Below are positions 35,344-45,268 of a DNA stretch of 64,000 nucleotides, piece after piece. Every line of letters begins with the position of its first letter. Within the stretch, counting starts at the first letter, position 1. The stretch spans positions 1 through 64,000 of the forward strand of contig JBGAUL010000024.1 in the NCBI GenBank assembly GCA_044228685.1, written 5' to 3'. The position numbers and the translations under genes were made by a program. The DNA is from JBBATK01 sp044228685 (GTDB lineage: Bacteria; Bacteroidota; Ignavibacteria; Kapaibacteriales; NICIL-2). Under the pieces are notes generated by a model. It had not been told where the DNA came from and did not search any database. It saw only the letters and a list, made by a program, of their open reading frames with translations.

Positions 35344-35418
35344 TGGTGATCCCAACGGGATTCGAACCCGTACTGCCACCTTGAAAGGGTGGTGACCTAA
35401 CCATTAGTCGATGGGACC
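35344..35418 (-). tRNA. trnE: tRNA-Glu (anticodon TTC)
   Basis: A 75-nt cloverleaf read on the minus strand. The acceptor stem is GGTCCCA/TGGGATC with one G-T pair, the anticodon loop CTTTCAA carries TTC at 35385-35383, the T arm is CGGGTTCGAATCCCG, and CCA is encoded at the 3' end. A terminator follows on the same strand. Confidence 0.97.
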
Positions 35419-35533
35419 TTCCGGAGCGGGCTGCGAAACTGTGTTTTGCAAAACGCTGCTCAGAGTGAGCTACTAAAATACGGCTACAAATTGATAGAGC
35501 AATACATCGAGCGTTTATTTTTAGATTGCGTTT

Positions 35534-36238
35534 ATGAGTGAACAGAAGACCGAAATGGAAGACGAAAGCAGCTCAGAAGGCTCCGAAATCGTCGTAATTG
35601 GCATTACAGGCAACATGGGAAGCGGAAAAACCACGGTGAGTGAGTGGTTGAAAAAAGCCGGCCATGTGGTGTTTTCGTCGGATGAAACCGCGAAATCTTT
35701 GATGCAAAACGATGCTGAGTTGCGCGGGTTGATCGTGCAGAATTTTGGTCCTGATGTCTATCTGGATGGTGTTCTCGACCGTCAAAAGCTCGCCTCCATG
35801 GTTTTCGGTGCGAGTCCTGAGCACCATGCTCGCCTCGCTCTCTTGAACCGTTTGGTACACCCTCGAGTGCTGGAAGAACATCAGCGACAAATCGAAGAGT
35901 GCAGCAATCAAGGTGTTCAGCTCGTTTTCATTGAATCCGCTCTTATTTATGAAGTTGGTTTGGAAGATGCCTTCGACTATATCGTGGTTGTCGATGCATC
36001 AGAAGATGTTCGCGTTAAACGCGTTATGCAGCGTAGTGCACTGACGGAAGCTGAAGTCCGTAGCAGAATGAAAGAACAAATGTCGGCGCAAGAGAAAGTG
36101 AAAAATGCCGACTTCATTCTCGACAATTCGTCCACTCCCGAAGCACTCAACACTGCATTGTCAGCTCTCGCTCCAATTCTCGTACTGCTCCCGCCCCGCA
36201 GTCCGGATCACCACGATCCAGAAGAAGAACTAGAATAG
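35534..36238 (+). CDS. coaE: Dephospho-CoA kinase
   Basis: This enzyme performs the last step of coenzyme A synthesis, phosphorylating the 3'-hydroxyl of dephospho-CoA. The 234 residues show the P-loop GITGNMGSGKTT near residue 23, the conserved VFSSDETAKSLM, LVHPRVLEEH, and LIYEVGLEDAFDYIVVVDA segments, and RSRMKEQMSAQEKVKNADFILDN in the lid and C-terminal part. The first 18 residues and the last 15 are acidic extensions. It begins a compact run of genes with the HhH protein and the cysteine desulfurase. Confidence 0.95.
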   Translation: MSEQKTEMEDESSSEGSEIVVIGITGNMGSGKTTVSEWLKKAGHVVFSSDETAKSLMQNDAELRGLIVQNFGPDVYLDGVLDRQKLASMVFGASPEHHARLALLNRLVHPRVLEEHQRQIEECSNQGVQLVFIESALIYEVGLEDAFDYIVVVDASEDVRVKRVMQRSALTEAEVRSRMKEQMSAQEKVKNADFILDNSSTPEALNTALSALAPILVLLPPRSPDHHDPEEELE

Positions 36239-36253
36239 AATTTCCATAAGACT

Positions 36254-36775
36254 ATGGCTCTCCGACGTTCGAAAACAATTCTCGAACGAATGCAGGAGCG
36301 TGCTGGTGTGACAAAAAGCGAACTCACGGTTTCGCTGGTCGTTCTGTGCATTTGCTCTGCTTCGCTCGTGCTGCGTGTATTTCGCAATCCTCAAGATCCT
36401 CTTGACCAAGAGTTGCATCGACGCCTCGCGCACTATGTCGATAGCCTCAGCGCTATACAGGATTCTCTGCGCAAACTCGAGCACACAGATTCGAAGAAAA
36501 TTCCTCGCGATGCTGCCCATGCTCAACACCAAGCAACTAAGTTGAGCGCGCCGCCTTCGCCTCTTTTGGTGTTGAATAGCTGTACGAAAGAAGAGCTGCT
36601 GAGAGTTCCCGGTATCGGACCGGTTGTTGCTCAGAGAATTCTTGATCAGCGAGCAAAACGACGCTTTCGCGCACTCAAGGACTTGCGTTCGATTAAGGGT
36701 ATTGGCGAGAAATTATACGCGCGGATGAGTCCCTACTTCAGACTTGATTCGGCAGAACAGCGACGAAGTCTCTAA
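36254..36775 (+). CDS. ComEA-like helix-hairpin-helix protein
   Basis: A 173-residue membrane-anchored DNA-binding protein. It has one hydrophobic segment (LTVSLVVLCICSASLVLRVF, about residues 24-43), a coiled-coil-like linker (about 50-75) and a C-terminal ComEA-type HhH pair: VLNSCTKEELLRVPGIGPVVAQRIL and LKDLRSIKGIGEKLYARM. In ComEA proteins this fold binds incoming DNA during transformation. No other competence gene is adjacent. It starts 15 bp after coaE and ends 9 bp before the desulfurase. Confidence 0.85.
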   Translation: MALRRSKTILERMQERAGVTKSELTVSLVVLCICSASLVLRVFRNPQDPLDQELHRRLAHYVDSLSAIQDSLRKLEHTDSKKIPRDAAHAQHQATKLSAPPSPLLVLNSCTKEELLRVPGIGPVVAQRILDQRAKRRFRALKDLRSIKGIGEKLYARMSPYFRLDSAEQRRSL

Positions 36776-36784
36776 TATTGCATC

Positions 36785-37933
36785 ATGATCTACCTGGACA
36801 ACTCCGCCACAACTCGCATCGACGAGCGTGTATTGGAAGCAATGCTGCCTTGGCTTGGTGATAATTATGGAAATCCATCTTCAACGCACGCCGCCGGACG
36901 TCGCGCACGTGTAGCCGTTGAACAAGCTCGCGAGGAAATTGCGCAGCTCATCAATGCTCATCCTGCCGAAATCATTTTTACAAGCGGTGGCACTGAATCA
37001 AACAACACTGTCATTCGCAGCGCCTTTGAGGAATCACATCTCATCGACAGCCTGGCCGTCAGCAGCGTCGAACACCACGCGGTGCTTGCTCCTGCAGAGC
37101 ATATGCAGTCGCTTGGAAAGGATGTACAATTTCTCGGAGTCGATGAGCATGGAACACTGAATGCTCACGAAGTCGCAGCAATCAACAACAAACGACGCCT
37201 TCTGTCGGTGATGCACTCGAACAACGAAACAGGTGTCATGAACGACGTCGCGTCGTTACGCGCAGCAGCACCCGACTGTTTGCTGCACTCTGATGCCGTC
37301 CAGAGTTTCGGCAAAGTTCCGCTCGATGTGCAAGAGCTGGGATTGGACTTCGCTTCCCTCTCAGCCCATAAGATCCACGGACCCAAAGGTGTTGGTGCTT
37401 TGTTTATTCGCAAGGGAATTGATTTCAAGGCTCATCAGCTTGGAGGCGGACAAGAGAGAAATCGTCGCGCCGGAACAGAAGCTGTGAGCAACATCATTGG
37501 CTTCCAAGTCGCGGCACGCTTGGCTTGCGCAGAAATGAATGCACGACGAGAACATTGCTCTTCAATTGTCGCTGCTATGCGTCAAGCCGTGATTGAATCT
37601 ATTCCAAATGTTCGCATCAATACTCCGATTGAGGATGCGCTTCCAACCTTGCTACACATGTCGTTTCCCGATGCGAATGCCTTTGACGGTGATGCCATTT
37701 TACAACTGATGGATTTGCATGGCGTAGCCTGCTCTAATGGATCGGCTTGCGTAAGCGGAACGATGCAACCTTCTCATGTGCTCATAGCTATGGGACGTAG
37801 CACCGCCGAGGCGCGAGCTGCAGTGCGCTTCTCTGTCTCTCAATACACGACTCAAGCCGAAGCACTCGAAGCAATTACAATACTCGCCACTGTTATTCGT
37901 GAGCTGAGATCACAATCCGATTCATCGCATTAG
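36785..37933 (+). CDS. Cysteine desulfurase, NifS/IscS family
   Basis: This PLP enzyme removes sulfur from cysteine for Fe-S clusters or thiolated tRNA. The 382 residues show IYLDNSATTRIDERV, the FTSGGTESNN cofactor motif, HSDAVQSFGKVPLDV, the PLP lysine in SLSAHKIHGPKGVGALF, and the catalytic Cys in SNGSACVSGTMQPSHVL. The spacing is that of the group I IscS/NifS type. No scaffold gene (iscU or nifU) is next to it, so its acceptor is unknown. Confidence 0.94.
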   Translation: MIYLDNSATTRIDERVLEAMLPWLGDNYGNPSSTHAAGRRARVAVEQAREEIAQLINAHPAEIIFTSGGTESNNTVIRSAFEESHLIDSLAVSSVEHHAVLAPAEHMQSLGKDVQFLGVDEHGTLNAHEVAAINNKRRLLSVMHSNNETGVMNDVASLRAAAPDCLLHSDAVQSFGKVPLDVQELGLDFASLSAHKIHGPKGVGALFIRKGIDFKAHQLGGGQERNRRAGTEAVSNIIGFQVAARLACAEMNARREHCSSIVAAMRQAVIESIPNVRINTPIEDALPTLLHMSFPDANAFDGDAILQLMDLHGVACSNGSACVSGTMQPSHVLIAMGRSTAEARAAVRFSVSQYTTQAEALEAITILATVIRELRSQSDSSH

Positions 37934-37966
37934 CACCTATATTGCCTCTTCACTAACCAAGAGTTT

Positions 37967-39619
37967 ATGCTACGTCGTCAGATCTTCATTTGCCTCTTCA
38001 GTCTTTTAAGCATTGCCGCACAAGCGCAAGTAGCTGTAGTCTCGGGTCATCTTCGAGGCAGCGACGGACATCCCCTTTCGCACGCACATTTAAGTGTGTA
38101 CAAATTCGGCTCCACGACTCCTGACACGGTCGTAGCTGTCTCCGAAGCCGGTGGTTACATGCTGGCTGTTTCTCAGAAAGGCGCGTATCGCTTGGAATAC
38201 AGCGGACTCAATCACGAGCCTCTGTCTATTCCGCTCTTTGCGGATCATGTGATAAAACAACAAGTGGATATTCAGCTCGCTGCGACGACGAAACCAAATC
38301 GTATCGACTCTGTGTTGCTCTTAGGAAGCTTCAATAATTACAACCGTCAGTCCGGTGTAAAAATGGACTTTCGCAAAGGTTCCTACCAAGCAGATGTTCC
38401 GAGCTCAAACACAGAAGAAGCATGGCAAGTGTTGATATGTTACAATGGCATGTCAAGCGAACATGCCTTGATTGCTTGTGCGCCTGGTAATGTGGAGCTT
38501 CGCAACGGACACTACGCCTCAATCCAAAACACCTATCGTCAGAAAACAGTCAGTTTTGATCATTCGGTACTTCGTTCTACTGTTACCAAATCAAGTATCA
38601 AAGCGGACGACAAGCACTTTCAGCATCAAGCTGCGGTTTACGAGGATTTGTTGTTGTGGAAGAAGTCGTATGACGATTCGATGGATGTGGCGATGACACG
38701 TTGGGTAAGCACCGGTGGAGACCGCGCTCAGTTCAACCTCAGTGATTTTCGTGATCGCATGCGCGTAAGTCAGCGCGAAGAAGATTTACGTTCTAAAATC
38801 AAAGACGAAGACGACTCCGTCGCAGAACGCTTACTCAGCATTGCGTATCTCAGCATTCCGGCTGAGAGGCGAGATCAGGCGATGATGGAGAAAGCACTGC
38901 GAATTATCGGACCCGCTTCAGACATCTGGGCCATTGATATACAGCTTTTGTATGTGGCACTGAACGCACGTCAACGCGAAACCAAAGATCAATACATCAA
39001 CGATTTACTTGCTACCAATCGCAATGAAAATGTTGCGGCACCTGTTGCTTACTCGGAACTCATCCAAGCAAGCGTGCTGCAGGACAAACAACGTCAACGT
39101 GAATTGTATGCCGTGCTCATGGATCGTTTCCCCAAGCATCCACTGGCCCAAGCAGCGCGCTACTATTTGAATCCTGACCGGGCCATTCAGGTTGGTCATA
39201 CAATTCCTTCGTTCAACTACACTATTGGCACGAAGGACAAGAAGCACAGCGAGCAAACTCTTAAGGGCAATTATACCCTTATTGATTTGCAAACTGATCA
39301 CTGTCCGGACTGTGTCGCGGGTATGCAAAACGTGCTCAAGATCACACAAGGAATGAAAGTCAATTCAAAGGACAAGACCCTACATATTATAGCGCTTTCA
39401 ATGGACAAAAGCGCTCCGCAATTGCCTGAGAATGCCATCTCAGCAGGTGTTGTGAGCGGAATTGTACAACATGACGATGCACATCCGGCTGCCAAGACCT
39501 TTGAGTACGTTGGCTATCCATGGCGCATTTTGATTGGACCTGATCTTTCGATTTTGGCCTGCGGCGCGGATTTGCGAGATGAGCATCTCGCCACCACCCT
39601 GCGCATGGCTTTGCCATGA
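37967..39619 (+). CDS. Secreted thioredoxin-fold protein with N-terminal carboxypeptidase-regulatory-like domain
   Basis: A 550-residue exported protein. The signal peptide is MLRRQIFICLFSLLSIAAQA. A beta-sandwich similar to the CarboxypepD_reg fold follows (VVSGHLRGSDGHPLSHAHLSVY), then a helical middle part, and a C-terminal thioredoxin-like domain (about residues 405-550) that begins GHTIPSFNYT and contains DLQTDHCPDCVAGMQNVL. The CPDC motif suggests periplasmic thiol-disulfide activity, as in TlpA/ResA relatives with DUF4369-like N-termini found in Bacteroidota. The client is unknown. Confidence 0.75.
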   Translation: MLRRQIFICLFSLLSIAAQAQVAVVSGHLRGSDGHPLSHAHLSVYKFGSTTPDTVVAVSEAGGYMLAVSQKGAYRLEYSGLNHEPLSIPLFADHVIKQQVDIQLAATTKPNRIDSVLLLGSFNNYNRQSGVKMDFRKGSYQADVPSSNTEEAWQVLICYNGMSSEHALIACAPGNVELRNGHYASIQNTYRQKTVSFDHSVLRSTVTKSSIKADDKHFQHQAAVYEDLLLWKKSYDDSMDVAMTRWVSTGGDRAQFNLSDFRDRMRVSQREEDLRSKIKDEDDSVAERLLSIAYLSIPAERRDQAMMEKALRIIGPASDIWAIDIQLLYVALNARQRETKDQYINDLLATNRNENVAAPVAYSELIQASVLQDKQRQRELYAVLMDRFPKHPLAQAARYYLNPDRAIQVGHTIPSFNYTIGTKDKKHSEQTLKGNYTLIDLQTDHCPDCVAGMQNVLKITQGMKVNSKDKTLHIIALSMDKSAPQLPENAISAGVVSGIVQHDDAHPAAKTFEYVGYPWRILIGPDLSILACGADLRDEHLATTLRMALP

Positions 39620-39707
39620 TACCTGAACTACCTATCGAGCGTTGCAGCGCTTCAGTAATTCATCTTCTCAGCCGATAAGCACTAAGGTGGAGTGCAGAGT
39701 TGCGTCC

Positions 39708-39752
39708 AATCGCCTGTGTTGATTGACCTTTCTGCTTCATTTATAGGCGATT
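39708..39752 (+). promoter_or_regulatory. Inverted repeat covering the HD-GYP ribosome-binding site
   Basis: AATCGCCT at 39708-39715 is a perfect 8-bp complement of AGGCGATT at 39745-39752. The right arm contains the only Shine-Dalgarno-like AGG, ending 8 nt before the ATG at 39756. Pairing in the mRNA would hide the ribosome-binding site. The 29-nt loop is AT-rich. Confidence 0.5.
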
Positions 39753-39755
39753 AGC

Positions 39756-41069
39756 ATGAGAGACCATACTCTTCATAACCTGGATCCCGACGTTGACAAG
39801 GTGAGCTCTTTGCCCGCAGAACGTTATAGCATTTTGCTTGTTCATCAGGATCACACTCTTATATCCTGGTTCGAGAACGAGTACTCAAAAGAGTGCAACT
39901 TGAAGATTGTCACCAACCCTGATTCAGCCCTAACACTCATCAAAAACGGCTACAGAGCCCAGATGATTTTTGGCGATGTGCAGTACTTTGGAAAAAGTTC
40001 TCTGGATTTCTTTGTTCAGGTGAAATATCTGCATCAAACCGGTGTACGGGCGATATTCTCAAAGAAGATTGATCAAGATGAAATACGTCGCTTTGCAGAT
40101 TTGAATGCGGTGCAGAAGTTCGTAACATTACCACGCTCCGGACCTGATCTTCGTCATCAAATCCGTCAAATCGCCGAACAATTCATCCACAAGAAACGTC
40201 AGCACGCACCACTTCCTCCGGTGACCATTCCTGACAAGCATGTGCAGACCGCAGTGCGCAATGAGAGGTTCGTTCGTGACGAACAATTCCGTCAGTTAGA
40301 GCGTGACAAGAAATCTTCACTCAGCATGTACATGCACAGCATTCGTATGCTGTCAAACTTTGTCCCTGAGTTTCATGCTCAATACTCTACAAACCACGCA
40401 TCGACTGTCGCTGATATCTCGATGGCAGTTGCACGTCAGCTTGGAATGGACGAACAGTCAATCACCACCATCTCACTCGCCGCTATCCTCCACGACATTG
40501 GCAAGTGCGGCATGGACGCGAAGATTGTGGCTACTGCGCCGGAAAATCTGAGTACATCTGACTTTCAAGAATACCTCACTCACGTTGAGCGCGGCACTCA
40601 AATCGTTGGTGCAATTCCTGGAATGGAAAAGGTAGTGGACATCATTGCTCAGCATCACGAGCGCTATGATGGAAGTGGCTACCCAAATCAATTGGAAGGC
40701 AAGCAAATTTCACGCGAGTCGATGATCGTTGCTCTGGCAGATCTTTATCACAATCGCGTATATCGATTCTCTGTCTTGGCTGGCAGTACTCTTACAGCCT
40801 CACCCGTGCAACACGAGTTTTCGTCGACGGAAATTGAATACCGTCAGGCACAAGCCATTGCATACATCCGACAAAATGCCGCTTGGTTTGAACCCTCTGT
40901 ACTTGAAGCCTTCATGAACGTGGCGAAGAAAGGTGATTGTCCGCCCTTACAGTTAGGAAAAGCAGATTCCGGAAACGACGTTGATCTCGTCGATGCAATC
41001 ACACGAAAGTACATTGCCATGCAGAAGTCTACTCCTGCACCAAGTGCTCGCACAGCTCGATTCAGATAA
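39756..41069 (+). CDS. HD-GYP domain protein with receiver-like N-terminus
   Basis: Probably a cyclic-di-GMP phosphodiesterase. The N-terminal domain (about 25-150) folds like a response-regulator receiver: YSILLVHQDHTLISWFENEY, a candidate phospho-Asp in MIFGDVQYFG and a following helix. The first acidic pocket is altered (HQD instead of DDE), so phosphorylation is uncertain. The HD-GYP domain is complete: NHASTVADISMAVARQLGM, ILHDIGKCGM, HVERGTQIVG, IIAQHHERYDGSGYP, and MIVALADLYHN. The 437-residue protein ends 2 bp from the convergent stop of the large T9SS gene. Confidence 0.9.
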   Translation: MRDHTLHNLDPDVDKVSSLPAERYSILLVHQDHTLISWFENEYSKECNLKIVTNPDSALTLIKNGYRAQMIFGDVQYFGKSSLDFFVQVKYLHQTGVRAIFSKKIDQDEIRRFADLNAVQKFVTLPRSGPDLRHQIRQIAEQFIHKKRQHAPLPPVTIPDKHVQTAVRNERFVRDEQFRQLERDKKSSLSMYMHSIRMLSNFVPEFHAQYSTNHASTVADISMAVARQLGMDEQSITTISLAAILHDIGKCGMDAKIVATAPENLSTSDFQEYLTHVERGTQIVGAIPGMEKVVDIIAQHHERYDGSGYPNQLEGKQISRESMIVALADLYHNRVYRFSVLAGSTLTASPVQHEFSSTEIEYRQAQAIAYIRQNAAWFEPSVLEAFMNVAKKGDCPPLQLGKADSGNDVDLVDAITRKYIAMQKSTPAPSARTARFR

Positions 41070-41071
41070 GC

Positions 41072-44000
41072 TTAAGGCAATACAATGAAAGGCATTGTTG
41101 CTTCGTAGCCTGAAGCACGATAGCGACAGAGGTACACACCTGAGTTTAAGGAATGAATATCGGCATTGAGTTCGTATTCCCCGCTCGACTGCACGGAGCG
41201 TAACAGACAGAGTCTCTCGCGCCCAAGCTCATCAATCAACATCAACTCAACCTCAGCATCAAACGCAAGGTCGTAGCGTATGGAGAGTTCTTGACTGAGC
41301 GAAACAGGATTGGGCTGAACGCTACGAAGAGTAGATGCATTCTGACCGAATTCAACGCGACGCAGTGATCTCACACAGCCTTGCGGCACTAGTTCTTCTG
41401 AGCTTCCCTGCGCATCAATACAAATAGCTTGTGCCGGAAACCAGGTCGAGTCAATCGTTGGCGTGAAACTAAAATCTTTTGACAATAAGGAACTAAACCA
41501 CGCAGTAGCGATAACTCCACTTGTACTCAGCGGTGTTGTTCCGTGAAACTCGAGGTCGGTCCAAGCAAGTGTATCATTGCTCTTCTCTCCGGCGCTTCTC
41601 ACTGTCCAGCCAAGATCATTTAATCCATTCACAAGCTGCACACTATCAAGAAAGCGCATCCAGTTCTTGTTGTAGCCAACTCGGAGTCCTATGTCTGTCA
41701 ACCCAATCTCCGACCAATTCGCCGACTGTGCCTCGATTGGTAAAGCGAACTTCTTTCCGGACTCAACAGTGTTCGAACGAAGCTTGATCGAGAGCGGACG
41801 ATTAAGGGTGATAGCAGAAAATTTCATGTGGATGACCGTATCTGCATTTGCATAACCGACATCACAACGAACGCCATAAACGACTGATACCAATCCTAGC
41901 TGAAGCGGAACAAAGGTTGCAGGCAAGGTCATCGATTCACCAGGATTGAGTACAATGGGCAGATGCACGCTTGTGTCGAGAATAACGTGTGCTCCAAAAG
42001 CCTGCAATTCAAAGATCGAATCAATCTTCACTGCCAATTCGCCCTCGTTCGACACAACTAATCCAACAGCTTTGGTTGAGCAAGCTATGAAGCTACCGGC
42101 GTCGACATTCTGAATGCTCACTTGTCGTTGACATGCTTTAACAGCGATTGTCACACTTGTATCCTTACGACAACCGCCCGCGGAAATCACCGTCAGGTGG
42201 TAGGTCGTCGTCTGCGCCGGACGTGCCGTTGGATTCGCACAATCGTAACACGACAAACCAGGATCTGCCTGCCACTGATAACTCGCTCCAACTGTTCCAT
42301 CTGAAATTGAGATGTGCGCAACGCCTGAACTCAAGCAAAGAGTATCTCGATCAATGCTGAGTACGAGATTCGGTGTGGGCAAGACACGCAAGTGCACGGA
42401 GTCTACTGCAGAACAACCTTGGTTATTGCCAACATGCGCGTAGTACGTGATGTCAGAGCTAAGAGTAGCAACAGGGTCCGGACAATTACTGCAACTCAAT
42501 CCAATACTTGGATTCCATCGCACACTCTCCGTCGATTGTGCATGAAGTTGCACTGTCGATTGCTGACAGAGTGAACTGTCGTGTAGTGTGAGCTGCACTG
42601 AGGGCAGATCCAAAACATGAACGCGTATCGAACTCGATCGAGGACAGCCTCCGCCGACTGTTGCCGTGACGGTATAGACTCGATCAGAGTCCGTGCTGAT
42701 CATCGTACTGGTACATGTATCACAACTCACTGCAGAAGCAGGAGACCACGAAACGGCGTCAGCACCGGAGATGTTCGCCTTCATTTCAAGCAAAGAGTTA
42801 CGACAAACGACAGTATCCGAAGCGACAAGACTCACCTGAGGAGCTGGTTTAACGCGCACTCGTAGCGTATCAATGACTTCGCATTTCGAAGAGTTGGTAG
42901 CACGCAGTGTGTACACAACATCGCTATCCGGCGCAAAGTCAATCACCGTTGCGTTGGTTGTTGAGAGGTATCGTGACGGCGACCATAAAACAGAACTCGC
43001 ATCCGTCTGAATACTAATGTGCAGCGAGTCTCCTCGGCAAATCGTGGTATCGTGAACCATCTTCAATGTTGGAGGATCATTCACGATAACATCAACGGTT
43101 GCCTGCGAATAGCACGAAGCTGAATCAGCTTGAATTGTGTAGCGCGTTGTTTTTGAGGGAGAGGCAATCACGTCCAAACAGGAAGCACAATTCAACCCTA
43201 CGGCCGGCGTCCAGCGCACTCTTCCTCCGTACTTGATATGCAGAGCTGTGCTATCACCTCGACAAATCGTCACAGGTTTGGGGAATGCATCAGCAATACC
43301 CGGACGATAACGAATCGTCACACTGTCAATTGCCGAGCAGCGAGCATTGGTGCCATTTCGCACTGTCACATAGTACTTCATGTCGCGACCGGGATTAGCG
43401 ACAGTATTTGCGCAGGTCGTGCATGACAATCCTGTGGGCGGAGACCAGAACGCGTCTTGATACTTTCCATTTGCTTTCAAGACCACCGGTACATCGGTGC
43501 AGATAACTGTATCAGGTGTTGCATCAACGGTCGGAATTTGATTTACGGTGATGTTGAGAGTATCAATTACTGTACATCCCAATGAATCAGTAGCCACAAG
43601 TGAATAGCTCGTTGATTGGTTTGGTTGAACCCATACGTTCGAACATGTATCGCATGGAAAACGTGAAGTCACTCCGAGCTTTGACCACCGAAGTGAAATC
43701 GCTCTTCCGCTCGAACTGAGCTGAACTGAGTCGCCGATGCAAATTGCTTGATCCGGTCCTGCCATTACAGCATCATCACTCACATCCGGCACAAAGGCCA
43801 TCCCACCGACATAACCGTATGATACGACGTCGCCGTAGCCGTAGGCATACAAACCAACTAACCACGGACTATCCAAAGTGTGCGTACCAGCACTAACGCC
43901 AACGTTAGCGTACGCATAGCAGGTATTGGGAATGTCGATGAATGTGGTTTTGATCGTCGCACCGTCAAGTTTAATGTTTGGAACATTCGATCGCGTAGAA

Positions 44001-45268
44001 ATGACGGTGATATAGTGTTCGATATAGGAGCTACCAACAGCACAGTTACTGAAGCGGTATTGTTTAAGATACTGTGAACGAGGCGGGACGATGAGCATGA
44101 AGGGATCACCGGACTGCGTGATGTTGCCATAGCCTGAGCTATGCTTGAAGATGGCGACGAGAACTTTGCGAGATGCAGTTAGGAGACCGGCGGTATTTAG
44201 TCTACCTTCGTACACTTGCCCTGCCATGAGGTTGCCTAGCACAATATTATTAAATCGAAGCTGGGTATTGTCTTCAGTAGCTACTACTCGAAAGATGTCA
44301 TATGCTCCGGCTGGAGTAGTAAACTGGATCGGTTGATTCAGCGGCGTAATGATGTAGTTCTTTCCCAAAACGCTACTCGGTGGCATCTGCTCGTAGAGGT
44401 GATCACGAGAGTTGACAACTGCTTTGTCCTCTATTGGCAAGAGACAGCGTTGATGTCCGGCGAATACAGCCACCGGAGCATTAGCCACTATCCTCGTTCC
44501 ACTCAAATCATAATTGAGCTGCGATAGAGAAAACTCAGACTCACAGTAAAAGACTTGTCCTTTGTTCAGGGTAATACTCTTGGTCTGGGTACCAGTGATG
44601 CTCGTCGGTGCGGTCGGATAGATGATCACCGACGTGTTATCCTGAGTTGCCACAATGGCAAACTCAGAAGGAGTGTAATTCGCATCTATTCTGCCGCCGG
44701 TTACGCGTCCATCGGCTTTATATGACATGACAAAGTACTCTGTCCCCAGTGCAGGCGTCGGAAAAATCAAGGCCGCATCACTCGTTCGATTGGCTTGATT
44801 GAGGGCGTAAACAGAAACGTTTTCCGTGCTCACAACATGAAAGCTCCTTCGCAGGATCGTTTCACTTTCATCATTTGAGCCGAAGCGTAGCGCTTCATTA
44901 TAACCGCGTATCTCAGCTTGAGGCCAGAAAACCGCAAACACGAAAATGTTCGCCGGATTTGCGATGGTGAAGTTTTGATTGATGGAGATGGTACCATCAT
45001 TGTAACTCAGTGTACCGCTCGTTGGCGCGTCGGCAACAACATAGATATACAGCGAGTCATTGGGAGTTGATCCCGGATCGTGGTAGTTCGGTAGAAATGT
45101 TAGGTAGAAATCCTTTCCGTGTGTAGTCTGTTGCGCACACACAGATAGCGTCGTGAGCACGACGATCATAAGAAAACTTAGGCAAAAACAAACTCCGCGA
45201 CACAGCATGGAAGCGTCCGGAATAGTGTGGGAAAGGATGTGGAGAAATTTAGGTAGCAATCGCCTCAT
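41072..45268 (-). CDS. T9SS-secreted IgGFc-binding/PKD-repeat protein
   Basis: A 1,398-residue surface protein. After the signal peptide (CFCLSFLMIVVLTTLSVCA) comes an N-terminal domain of about 430 residues resembling the IgGFc-binding protein N-terminus (GKDFYLTFLPNYHDPG, FAIVATQDNTSVIIYP, GTRIVANAPVAVFAGHQRC, YEQMPPSSVLGKNYI). Seven PKD-like modules follow (about 500-1010), most with CxxC pairs in WxPxxGLSCxxC. Then come one ASH-like and one cohesin-like module and a T9SS tail (LRSVQPNPVSLSQELSIRYD). The ATG at 45268 is used; an ATG at 45208 starts right at the hydrophobic part of the signal peptide and is equally plausible. Adhesion is a likely role but unproven. Confidence 0.86.
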   Translation of the reverse strand: MRRLLPKFLHILSHTIPDASMLCRGVCFCLSFLMIVVLTTLSVCAQQTTHGKDFYLTFLPNYHDPGSTPNDSLYIYVVADAPTSGTLSYNDGTISINQNFTIANPANIFVFAVFWPQAEIRGYNEALRFGSNDESETILRRSFHVVSTENVSVYALNQANRTSDAALIFPTPALGTEYFVMSYKADGRVTGGRIDANYTPSEFAIVATQDNTSVIIYPTAPTSITGTQTKSITLNKGQVFYCESEFSLSQLNYDLSGTRIVANAPVAVFAGHQRCLLPIEDKAVVNSRDHLYEQMPPSSVLGKNYIITPLNQPIQFTTPAGAYDIFRVVATEDNTQLRFNNIVLGNLMAGQVYEGRLNTAGLLTASRKVLVAIFKHSSGYGNITQSGDPFMLIVPPRSQYLKQYRFSNCAVGSSYIEHYITVISTRSNVPNIKLDGATIKTTFIDIPNTCYAYANVGVSAGTHTLDSPWLVGLYAYGYGDVVSYGYVGGMAFVPDVSDDAVMAGPDQAICIGDSVQLSSSGRAISLRWSKLGVTSRFPCDTCSNVWVQPNQSTSYSLVATDSLGCTVIDTLNITVNQIPTVDATPDTVICTDVPVVLKANGKYQDAFWSPPTGLSCTTCANTVANPGRDMKYYVTVRNGTNARCSAIDSVTIRYRPGIADAFPKPVTICRGDSTALHIKYGGRVRWTPAVGLNCASCLDVIASPSKTTRYTIQADSASCYSQATVDVIVNDPPTLKMVHDTTICRGDSLHISIQTDASSVLWSPSRYLSTTNATVIDFAPDSDVVYTLRATNSSKCEVIDTLRVRVKPAPQVSLVASDTVVCRNSLLEMKANISGADAVSWSPASAVSCDTCTSTMISTDSDRVYTVTATVGGGCPRSSSIRVHVLDLPSVQLTLHDSSLCQQSTVQLHAQSTESVRWNPSIGLSCSNCPDPVATLSSDITYYAHVGNNQGCSAVDSVHLRVLPTPNLVLSIDRDTLCLSSGVAHISISDGTVGASYQWQADPGLSCYDCANPTARPAQTTTYHLTVISAGGCRKDTSVTIAVKACQRQVSIQNVDAGSFIACSTKAVGLVVSNEGELAVKIDSIFELQAFGAHVILDTSVHLPIVLNPGESMTLPATFVPLQLGLVSVVYGVRCDVGYANADTVIHMKFSAITLNRPLSIKLRSNTVESGKKFALPIEAQSANWSEIGLTDIGLRVGYNKNWMRFLDSVQLVNGLNDLGWTVRSAGEKSNDTLAWTDLEFHGTTPLSTSGVIATAWFSSLLSKDFSFTPTIDSTWFPAQAICIDAQGSSEELVPQGCVRSLRRVEFGQNASTLRSVQPNPVSLSQELSIRYDLAFDAEVELMLIDELGRERLCLLRSVQSSGEYELNADIHSLNSGVYLCRYRASGYEATMPFIVLP

